From: Anaerolineales bacterium
GTDB taxonomy: Bacteria > Chloroflexota > Anaerolineae > Anaerolineales > Villigracilaceae
DNA length: 6,462 nucleotides
Direction of reading: 5' to 3'
NCBI GenBank assembly: GCA_029933275.1
Contig: JAOZOM010000100.1
Location: forward strand, 1 to 6,462
The translations under genes and the position numbers were made by a program. Positions 1-5,371 of this stretch are shown here, one piece after another (positions within the stretch are counted from its first letter, which is position 1; each line of letters opens with the position of its first letter). Below the pieces are notes generated by a model that had not been told where the DNA came from, searched no databases, and worked only from the letters and a program-made list of their open reading frames with translations.

Positions 1-15
1 TAGAAGCGGTTTTTT

Positions 16-1194
16 TTATTGCAAGGGTAGTTGGATAATAAAACTGGTGCCATTCTTTGATTCTGCCCAAATCTTACCACGATGCGCCTCGATAATCCGT
101 TTGCAGATGAAAAGTCCCAAGCCGGTGCCCGCTTTTCCAGGGTGGTCGGGGACACGATAAAAGCGGTCAAAAATAAAGGGGAGGTGTTCTTTGGAAATAC
201 CTGCTCCACTATCCGCAAAGGTGATTTGGACATAATCCGTTTTTTTTGCGCTTGTGGAGATAACAATTTTCGAATCTGGGGCGTATTTCACGGCATTGCT
301 AAAAAGGTTTTCAAAAATTTGTGCGAGGCGCGTGCTGTCACCCTGAATAATCTGACCACAATCATTATCAAAAAAAATTTCAAGATTCTCATAGCGCGCC
401 TTAACGCGTGTAATAACATCTCGAATTAACGCGTCGAGGCGTAGCGGTTGAAAGTTCATTTCCATTGTCTTGCTTTCTAGCCGCGCCGATTCGAGGATAT
501 TTTCAATTAGCTCTGTCAGGTGATCGGTTTCTTCATCAATAATGGTGAGAAATTCTCGACGGGTTTTCTCATCCCATTCTGTGTCCTCGCGGAGCAATGT
601 GGTACTGTATCCTTTAATAAACCCTAAAGGTGTTCGTAATTCATGTGAAATGGTGGCGACAAAATCATCTTGGAGGCGCATTTGCCGTTGTACGATTTCA
701 AGTTCGGCAATACTTTCTTGTAAGGCACGCTTCTCAAAGATGTAGGCAATTACCTCCGCCGCTAACGTAGCGATATCTATATCTTTCCGGGTATATTCCG
801 GTCCCCCAAAGCGAACCAAACTAAGAACACCGATTAATTTACCCGAAGCCCGCAGAGGAAAACCGACCAAATAGGTATCTGAAATTCGTTTTTTATTCTT
901 ATTGGGAACTTGAGGGGTATCAAAAACAATTTCATCCTGTTCAATCACTTGGTTCGCAATTTCTTCTCCCCAATTTGCATCTGCTTCAGCATCCTTCTCC
1001 CGACCCACCGCTCTAGCGTAAGCTATCTCAGAAGTTTCGCCGTTTTTATCAATAATATAAATTGCCAAATTATCAAAAACCAATTCATCCCGCAAGGAGG
1101 TAATTAAAAAATCAAGTGCATCTTTCCAATCTTTTTCATAAACGGCATTCCGCCAGAAATTATAGCCAAGAGAGATATCTATTATCTTCTTCAT
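16..1194 (-). CDS. Soluble GAF-domain sensor histidine kinase
   Basis: This is a cytoplasmic histidine kinase of about 392 residues with no membrane segment or signal peptide. In order it has a GAF-like sensor domain (about residues 20-155), a short coiled-coil linker (155-177), a HisKA dimerisation domain with the H-box SHELRTPLG (phospho-acceptor His184), and a HATPase_c domain. The ATPase domain shows the N-box NLFSNAVKY (Asn300), the G1 box DSGAGIS (328-334), the F-box FDRFYR (342-347) and the G2 box GTGLGL (356-361). All catalytic boxes are intact, so it should autophosphorylate. The signal bound by the GAF domain is unknown. I chose the ATG at 1194 because AAGAG lies 8 bases upstream; a GTG at 1203 would add three residues and has a poorer ribosome site. 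It is the last visible gene of the parAB operon, 18 bases after the previous kinase. No receiver domain or response regulator gene is in the window; a partner could lie beyond the left edge. Confidence 0.9.
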   Translation of the reverse strand: MKKIIDISLGYNFWRNAVYEKDWKDALDFLITSLRDELVFDNLAIYIIDKNGETSEIAYARAVGREKDAEADANWGEEIANQVIEQDEIVFDTPQVPNKNKKRISDTYLVGFPLRASGKLIGVLSLVRFGGPEYTRKDIDIATLAAEVIAYIFEKRALQESIAELEIVQRQMRLQDDFVATISHELRTPLGFIKGYSTTLLREDTEWDEKTRREFLTIIDEETDHLTELIENILESARLESKTMEMNFQPLRLDALIRDVITRVKARYENLEIFFDNDCGQIIQGDSTRLAQIFENLFSNAVKYAPDSKIVISTSAKKTDYVQITFADSGAGISKEHLPFIFDRFYRVPDHPGKAGTGLGLFICKRIIEAHRGKIWAESKNGTSFIIQLPLQ

Positions 1195-1202
1195 AAGATG
1201 CA

Positions 1203-1208
1203 CTCTTT
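1203..1208 (-). promoter_or_regulatory. Shine-Dalgarno deciding the start of the GAF kinase
   Basis: The minus strand reads AAAGAG ending eight bases before the ATG at 1194. It overlaps the alternative GTG at 1203, and for that reason the ATG is preferred as the start. Confidence 0.55.
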
Positions 1209-1212
1209 ATCT

Positions 1213-2235
1213 TTATTTTTTCTTCGCAGCCAATAAGGGGAATTTTATCGTTGTGCCTCGCCCCTCAATAGATTTAATATCAAGCATCGAACCATGCGCT
1301 TCTACAATTTCCCGCACAAGCAGCAAGCCCAATCCTGTCCCACCATAATGACGTGTTGCCGCACTGTCTAATTGATGGAAAGGCTGGAAAAGTTCATCAA
1401 TTCTATCTGCTGGGATGCCTATCCCTGTATCGGTGACAGAGATAGTAATCAACTCGTCGCTTTCATGCTCCACCCGCAAAACAACTCGACCGCCCGCGGG
1501 CGTGAATTTGATTCCGTTATCCAATAGCTGACCGAGCACCCAAACCAATTTTTGGCTATCCGCCTGCACTTTAGGCATTTTCTTATCCAAAACCGCATGG
1601 ACGGATACGTCGCGTTCTTCCGCTTTTTCCATCACCGATTTCACAGTTAGATGCGCAATTCGCCGAATATCTACTGCCTCTTGCTTAAGAGTCAACTCCC
1701 CGCGCGAGGTGACTGAGACCATAATCAAATCCTCGATCAATCCCTCCAAACGCGAAGTGGAACGTTGGCTCACCTGCAACGCATGTTCCTGCTCTTCGGT
1801 GATAGTCCCCAAAGATTCTGACGCTATCAACTCAAGGTAGCCCTTAATATGCGTAAGCGGTGTTCTCAGCTCATGCGAGATATTTGAGACAAAATTTGCC
1901 TTCAATTCAGAAAGCTCAGATAATCTCTCAAGCGCGCCTTGAAGTTCTGCTGTCCGCTCTTGGACACGCCGCTCAAGATTGCGATTGGTCGCTTGAAGCG
2001 CACTCCGCAACTGAATAATTTGCTCGGTAACAGCTTGGTCTAAGATTTCTTTGGTGACAAGATTCAACTCTATCAGCGTTTGTCCGATTAACGCGCTTTC
2101 TCCATGCGCTATTTTTTCTTGTTGGTATGCAAGAGCTTTTTGAAGATCTTCTATGCCAATATGACCACTATTAACCAAATAATCTCCAAGGCGAGGAACG
2201 AGCATTTCAGGGGTCAATTTATTGGGTTGAGTCAT
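1213..2235 (-). CDS. Soluble histidine kinase with N-terminal MshEN-like domain
   Basis: This is a 340-residue cytoplasmic histidine kinase. Residues 15-38 match the first MshEN / type II secretion ATPase N-terminal motif (RLG..LV..G.I....L...L..Q), and residues 49-72 form a more degenerate second copy with Asn58 where Gly is usual. In MshE this tandem motif binds cyclic-di-GMP, so it may be a nucleotide sensor here; that is inference. A coiled coil (about 78-112, including RRVQERTAELQ) leads into HisKA with His121 in SHELRTPLT. The HATPase_c domain has Asn240 (LLDNGIKF), G1 DTGIGIP (269-275), F-box LFQPFHQ (282-288) and G2 GGTGLGL (298-304), all intact. The C-terminus ends in AAKKK. The ATG is supported by GGAAG nine bases upstream. 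The gene follows parB by 53 bases and precedes a second kinase, so it is probably co-transcribed with both. There is no receiver domain and no adjacent response regulator. The kinase call is firm; the sensor-domain call is moderate. Confidence 0.92.
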   Translation of the reverse strand: MTQPNKLTPEMLVPRLGDYLVNSGHIGIEDLQKALAYQQEKIAHGESALIGQTLIELNLVTKEILDQAVTEQIIQLRSALQATNRNLERRVQERTAELQGALERLSELSELKANFVSNISHELRTPLTHIKGYLELIASESLGTITEEQEHALQVSQRSTSRLEGLIEDLIMVSVTSRGELTLKQEAVDIRRIAHLTVKSVMEKAEERDVSVHAVLDKKMPKVQADSQKLVWVLGQLLDNGIKFTPAGGRVVLRVEHESDELITISVTDTGIGIPADRIDELFQPFHQLDSAATRHYGGTGLGLLLVREIVEAHGSMLDIKSIEGRGTTIKFPLLAAKKK

Positions 2236-2244
2236 AGCATTACG

Positions 2245-2249
2245 CTTCC
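2245..2249 (-). promoter_or_regulatory. Shine-Dalgarno for the MshEN-like histidine kinase
   Basis: The minus strand reads GGAAG nine bases before the ATG of the MshEN-like kinase. It supports independent ribosome loading after the 53-base gap from parB. Confidence 0.65.
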
Positions 2250-2288
2250 ATATAAAATTTGGTTACTGAGCAATCAAAAAAACACACC

Positions 2289-3149
2289 CTATAAAAGTTT
2301 TTCCAGAAGTGCCTCTAAATCTTCATCAGAGGAATAATACAAAGTGATATTGCCACTTTTTCCAGTATAGCGCATTGAAACCTTTGTTTCAAATCGAGAA
2401 CGCAAGCGGTCTTCAAGCTCTATTACTTCGGGTGATTTTGGCGTTTTCTTCTCTTTCAATGGTGTTTTCGTATCGTTCCATTTGTTCACTAATTGTTCTG
2501 TCTGGCGGACGTTAAGTCGCAGAGAAATGACCGTATTCAACGCCGATTCTTGCGCTTCTGCGGCGGCAAGTCCGAGCAGAGCGCGTGCGTGTCCTTCACT
2601 GATGGTTTTATCAATCAACGCGACTTTAACCCGCTCAGAAAGTTTCCGCAAACGCAGACGATTTGTAATCGCAACGCGACTTTTGCCAACCTGCTTCGCA
2701 ATCGCAGCATGAGAGAGACCGAACTCATCGGTCAGTTGATGATATGCTTCCGCCTCTTCCAACGGACTGAGATCGGCACGTTGCACATTTTCGATTAATG
2801 CCCATTCCAACGATTGTTGATCACTAACCTCCCGAATCACTACCGGAACTTTCTCCAATTTGGCTTGCTTAGAGGCTTTTAAACGCCGTTCTCCGGCGAT
2901 AAGCGTATATTTTCCTCCTCCATTTGGAGAGACAATCAAGGGTTGGATAACGCCATGCTCCTGAATTGAATCAGCTAACTCGTTCAGCTCATCCTCGTCA
3001 AAATGCTGGCGCGGCTGACGCGGGTTGGGGATGATTTTCTCCACCGCGACCTCTTGAATCCCCCCATCCACTTTTACCGCAACGGGAGCCGCCGTATCTA
3101 CGATGAGTGCGCCTAAACCTTTACCAAGTCCACTTCTCTTTTTTGCCAT
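2289..3149 (-). CDS. parB: Chromosome-partitioning protein ParB (CTP-dependent parS-binding clamp)
   Basis: This ParB/Spo0J-family protein has 286 residues, a normal length. Known members bind parS near the origin, load as a CTP-dependent sliding clamp, and drive origin segregation with ParA. The N-terminus has the ParA-activating patch KRSGLGKGLGAL (4-15). The ParB/Srx CTPase fold follows, with HGVIQPLIV (65-73), the CTP-binding box GERRLKAS (86-93) and ENVQRADLSPLEEA (120-133). A helix-turn-helix for parS recognition lies at about 143-170 (LSHAAIAKQVGKSRVAITNR). A charged linker (about 226-240) leads to the C-terminal dimerisation domain, which ends in an acidic and leucine-rich helix. AGGA lies eight bases before the ATG. 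The gene is 69 bases downstream of parA in the same operon. No full parS site is visible in this window, so its binding sites should lie elsewhere in the genome. All family boxes are present and nothing suggests decay. Confidence 0.97.
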   Translation of the reverse strand: MAKKRSGLGKGLGALIVDTAAPVAVKVDGGIQEVAVEKIIPNPRQPRQHFDEDELNELADSIQEHGVIQPLIVSPNGGGKYTLIAGERRLKASKQAKLEKVPVVIREVSDQQSLEWALIENVQRADLSPLEEAEAYHQLTDEFGLSHAAIAKQVGKSRVAITNRLRLRKLSERVKVALIDKTISEGHARALLGLAAAEAQESALNTVISLRLNVRQTEQLVNKWNDTKTPLKEKKTPKSPEVIELEDRLRSRFETKVSMRYTGKSGNITLYYSSDEDLEALLEKLL

Positions 3150-3157
3150 ATTTTTTA

Positions 3158-3161
3158 TCCT
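3158..3161 (-). promoter_or_regulatory. Shine-Dalgarno for parB
   Basis: The minus strand reads AGGA eight bases before the parB ATG, in an A-rich stretch. It confirms the ATG start next to the MAKKRSGLGKG N-terminus. Confidence 0.7.
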
Positions 3162-3184
3162 ATTGCGTAAAACGTATTGCGTAA
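3161..3184. repeat. Tandem 10-base direct repeat between parA and parB
   Basis: The 10-mer tattgcgtaa occurs at 3161-3170 and again at 3175-3184, four bases apart, with centres 14 bases apart. It lies just upstream of the parB ribosome site. It could be a binding site for a regulator, possibly ParA or ParB itself, or a chance local duplication. Confidence 0.5.
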
Positions 3185-3218
3185 TAAATCATCAAAATTT
3201 GCATAATCTGTGGATGCT

Positions 3219-3992
3219 TTAACTTTTTCCATCCCCTGCCAACAATTCTTGCGCCAAAGCATCGTAGGCTTTTGCGCCAACCGATGAGGGCGCATAAGCC
3301 GAAATCGGCAAACCGTAAGAGGGTGCCTCCGCCAGCCGAATGCTACGCGGAATGACTGCTTTGAAAACCTGCTTCGGGAAATGATTATTCACCTCCGCAA
3401 CGACATCATTTGCAAGATTCGTTCTACGGTCAAACATCGTCAAAACAACGCCACGCACGCGTAAATCCGGGTAGAGAGCCGAGCGGACTTGTTGAATCGT
3501 CTGTGTCAGTTGTCCCAATCCCTCTAACGCCAGATATTCACATTGGACGGGGATAATCACGCCATCCTGCGCTGCCATCAGCCCGTTAATCGTCAACAAT
3601 CCCAGCGAGGGGGGGCAATCCAGCAAAATATAATCGTAGCTATCTTGCAAAGAAGCAAGTGCATTTTTGAGCCGCGTTTCACGCCCCAACTCGCTCACTA
3701 ATTCAACCTCCGCACCAGCCAATGCGGGCGAAGAAGGCAAAAGCGAAAGATTCAGACGTTCGTTTTTCAAAATCAACGAAACAGGAGATTCTTCACCTAA
3801 TAAAGCTTGATAAGAACTGTTTTCAACACTATGTTTATCAATCCCCAAACAAGACGTTGCATTTGCTTGCGGGTCAATATCTACAATTAAAACACGTTGC
3901 CCGTGCTGGGCAAGATACGCCCCCAAATTAATGGCGGTGGTCGTTTTGCCAACCCCGCCTTTTTGATTAACAAGAGTATAAATGCGTGCCAT
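3219..3992 (-). CDS. parA: Chromosome-partitioning ATPase ParA (Soj)
   Basis: This ParA/Soj-type ATPase has 257 residues, typical of small chromosomal ParA proteins that lack the N-terminal DNA-binding domain of plasmid P1-type ParA. ATP-bound dimers coat the nucleoid, and ParB stimulates hydrolysis to move the origin. The deviant Walker A is KGGVGKTT (11-18), with signature Lys11 and Lys16. Walker A' is DIDPQAN (38-44), with catalytic Asp40. Walker B is YILLDCPP (121-128), with Asp125. DGVIIPVQ (143-150) and the PRSIRLAEAPSYG region (215-227) are also typical. The start is clear: the ATG lies three bases after the stop of the PfkB gene, with GGAGGT ten bases upstream inside that gene, which implies translational coupling. 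parB follows. The alternative, a MinD-type ATPase, is disfavoured by the absence of a C-terminal amphipathic membrane helix and by the parB neighbour. Confidence 0.97.
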   Translation of the reverse strand: MARIYTLVNQKGGVGKTTTAINLGAYLAQHGQRVLIVDIDPQANATSCLGIDKHSVENSSYQALLGEESPVSLILKNERLNLSLLPSSPALAGAEVELVSELGRETRLKNALASLQDSYDYILLDCPPSLGLLTINGLMAAQDGVIIPVQCEYLALEGLGQLTQTIQQVRSALYPDLRVRGVVLTMFDRRTNLANDVVAEVNNHFPKQVFKAVIPRSIRLAEAPSYGLPISAYAPSSVGAKAYDALAQELLAGDGKS

Positions 3993-3995
3993 GAA

Positions 3996-4844
3996 CTATA
4001 AAACCTCCATCTGACAAGTTTGAATTTCATCTTCAGTGGGGATACTCGTCAAGCCACGCCGCGTGACAGATTGCGAAGCAAGGCAAGTTGCAAAGCGCGC
4101 CGCTTCCCAGGGGTCACGCGTGCTATGCAAACGGATAAAAAATGCGGCGGCAAAAATATCGCCTGCGCCAGTTGTATCAAGAACTTCTTTGACAGGCGCA
4201 GAAAAACGGCGCAAATCACGATTCCAATAGAGTCTTGCGCCTTCATCTCCCTCTGTTAGGGCGAGGACTCGGCTGGCAAGGGAAATCTCTTCGATTAACT
4301 CCTCGTCATCTTGCACATCTTCTACGCTCAAAACAGCGGCACTCGCGCGTTTTAGGCTTGCTTCCATTTCCGACCATTCTCTCAGCGAAATGCGACCTTC
4401 ATCGTCCCAGCCGCGCAACCAACCTTGAGGAGTCAATCCCAGCAATGCGGGAGAAAACCCCGCGGGGAGTTGCGACTTCATCTCTTGAGCAATCGGTGCG
4501 AGATGAATAATCGTCGCGCGCCGCCAGACTTCGGGGACTTGGGCAAAATCAATCTGTGCGGCGCGTTGATGCAGAATCTGCGCTCGTCCAGCATTTGTTT
4601 CAAGATTAGAGAAGGTGGTCGTCTCTTCGGCGGGGATATTCACAATCGGAATGCCTGCCAGAGCTTCGAGAGAAAGCTCTTTTTCGTTGAAACTGCTCAA
4701 TATGCCAACGCGCAAGCCCAAAGCACGTGCGGTCAACGCCGCGTACGCGGCAGTCCCACCGAGATGATACCCATCCGGCGTTAAATCTTTAGCAAAATGA
4801 CCGACAACAAGATAATCTACTTTAAGAGGGTTTTGTTTGAACAT
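3996..4844 (-). CDS. PfkB/ribokinase-family carbohydrate or nucleoside kinase
   Basis: This 282-residue protein belongs to the PfkB/ribokinase superfamily, which transfers the ATP gamma-phosphate to a sugar or nucleoside hydroxyl. The N-terminal VVGHFAKD strand (13-20) and the LGGTAAYAAL segment (28-37) fit the substrate-side signature. The C-terminal signature DTTGAGDIFAAAF (223-235) carries the anion hole and the catalytic base Asp229. It is slightly shorter than typical ribokinases of about 300 residues, and the lid region looks reduced. The substrate cannot be told from sequence. It is the first gene of the operon. Its last codons contain the Shine-Dalgarno for parA and its stop is three bases from the parA ATG, so the two are probably translated together. 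The ATG has no proper Shine-Dalgarno but lies six bases after a TATAAT box, suggesting leaderless translation. Why such a kinase is coupled to parAB is unknown. Confidence 0.9.
   Translation of the reverse strand: MFKQNPLKVDYLVVGHFAKDLTPDGYHLGGTAAYAALTARALGLRVGILSSFNEKELSLEALAGIPIVNIPAEETTTFSNLETNAGRAQILHQRAAQIDFAQVPEVWRRATIIHLAPIAQEMKSQLPAGFSPALLGLTPQGWLRGWDDEGRISLREWSEMEASLKRASAAVLSVEDVQDDEELIEEISLASRVLALTEGDEGARLYWNRDLRRFSAPVKEVLDTTGAGDIFAAAFFIRLHSTRDPWEAARFATCLASQSVTRRGLTSIPTEDEIQTCQMEVL
4003..4008 (-). promoter_or_regulatory. Strong Shine-Dalgarno for parA inside the upstream gene
   Basis: The minus strand reads GGAGGT ten bases before the parA ATG. It overlaps the Met-Glu-Val codons at the end of the PfkB-family gene, followed by TAG, TTC and ATG. 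This arrangement points to translational coupling of the two genes. Confidence 0.85.
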
Positions 4845-4850
4845 GACTAG

Positions 4851-4879
4851 ATTATACCTGAGGAATGACTCTGTGAAAC
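4851..4879 (-). promoter_or_regulatory. Candidate sigma-70 promoter of the PfkB-parAB-kinase operon, probably leaderless
   Basis: On the minus strand a perfect -10 box TATAAT lies at 4856-4851. With a 17-base spacer the -35 position (4879-4874) reads GTTTCA, a weak 3/6 match to TTGACA. Six bases (CTAGTC) separate the -10 box from the ATG, so normal start-site geometry would put +1 on the A of ATG. There is no convincing Shine-Dalgarno before this ATG, which fits a leaderless transcript. This is the only strong -10 box seen upstream of the five-gene operon. Confidence 0.65.
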
Positions 4880-4929
4880 ATATTAACTATGTGTTGGTCT
4901 AGCAATCGCGGGTCTATTCTCAAAAGGGT

Positions 4930-4935
4930 TATACT
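4930..4935 (+). promoter_or_regulatory. Possible -10 box for ridA-murJ
   Basis: TATACT matches the -10 consensus at 5 of 6 positions and lies about 55 bases before the ridA ATG. No good -35 hexamer is found at 16-18 bases upstream. The call rests only on position and the -10 match. Confidence 0.35.
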
Positions 4936-4976
4936 TGGGCAGATTCTTCGCAAGGTCATTTTACGCTTGCCAAACA

Positions 4977-4980
4977 GAGG
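4977..4980 (+). promoter_or_regulatory. Shine-Dalgarno that sets the ridA start
   Basis: GAGG (within cagaggaaa) lies ten bases before the ATG at 4991. It favours this ATG over the second one at 4997 and over the upstream in-frame ATG at 4889. Confidence 0.65.
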
Positions 4981-4990
4981 AAAACTAAAA

Positions 4991-5371
4991 ATGCAAATGC
5001 ACAATATCAAGGGCGCACCCGCCGCGATAGGACCTTATTCTCATGCCATCACGAGCGGAAATCTCGTTTTTTGCTCCGGACAAACGCCCCTCGACCCCGA
5101 AACCATGCAACTTGTCGGCACAACCATCGAAGAGCAAACCGAGCGCGTCTTAAAAAATCTCAGCATCGTTCTCGAAGGGCTGGGGCTTTCTCTTCAGAAT
5201 ATCGTCAAAACAACCGTTTTTCTGAAAAGTATGGATGATTTTCAGGGCATGAACGGTATCTATGCGAAAGCCTTCGGCGAGCATCGCCCTACCCGCTCCA
5301 CGATTGCAATTCGCACCAATCCGCTCGATGCGCTGGTCGAAATTGAGTGCATTGCTGAAATTCCCGCGTAA
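4991..5371 (+). CDS. ridA: RidA family 2-iminobutanoate/2-iminopropanoate deaminase
   Basis: This is a 126-residue RidA (YjgF/YER057c/UK114) protein of standard length. Family members form trimers in the cytoplasm and hydrolyse reactive enamines/imines, made by PLP enzymes such as threonine dehydratase, to 2-oxo acids plus ammonia. The N-terminal GAPAAIGPYSHA (8-19) contains Tyr16. The C-terminal signature starts at RPTRSTIAI (99-107) and ends at LVEIECIAE (115-123). Arg102 and Glu117 align with the catalytic-pocket Arg105 and Glu120 of E. coli RidA, with the same 15-residue spacing. The frame stays open upstream to an ATG at 4889, but that extension is basic and unlike the family, so I start at 4991. 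The second ATG at 4997 would give MHNIKG and is too far from GAGG. The stop is directly followed by the murJ ATG. The active-site arginine supports true RidA activity over the non-deaminating Rid subfamilies. Confidence 0.95.
   Translation: MQMHNIKGAPAAIGPYSHAITSGNLVFCSGQTPLDPETMQLVGTTIEEQTERVLKNLSIVLEGLGLSLQNIVKTTVFLKSMDDFQGMNGIYAKAFGEHRPTRSTIAIRTNPLDALVEIECIAEIPA

Noticed and set aside
1..15. Possible terminator or next gene after the GAF kinase stop
   Set aside because: Only 15 bases remain before the window edge, which is too short to judge a hairpin or a new gene.
637..652. 11 of 16 match to the parS consensus on the plus strand
   Set aside because: It lies in the codons for Ser-His-Glu of the conserved H-box of the GAF kinase, so the match is explained by protein constraint and is below what a real parS would show.
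2250..2288. Promoter-like TTGATT ... TATATG upstream of the MshEN-like kinase
   Set aside because: Both hexamers are 4/6 matches, and the start point would fall on the ribosome binding site, making it unlikely to serve this gene.
2265..2310. T-run after the parB stop, with an AAAAAC/GTTTTT inverted repeat on the minus strand
   Set aside because: The potential stem is almost all A:T and would not be stable, so I do not call a terminator between parB and the kinases.
3209..3217. DnaA-box-like TGTGGATGC next to the parA stop
   Set aside because: It matches 7 of 9 bases as a single copy, with no AT-rich unwinding region or other boxes and no dnaA/dnaN nearby, so it is not support for an origin here.
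3676..3683. parS-like half-site GTTTCACG in parA
   Set aside because: Only one half matches and it lies in coding sequence (Gly-Arg-Glu-Thr-Arg), so it is probably chance.
4950..4970. gcaag/cttgc inverted repeat in the ridA leader
   Set aside because: A 5-base stem with an 11-base loop is weak and common by chance; no riboswitch or attenuator features accompany it.
4889..4990. Upstream in-frame extension of ridA from an ATG at 4889
   Set aside because: The extra 34 residues are basic and unlike the RidA family, and a Shine-Dalgarno supports the ATG at 4991.
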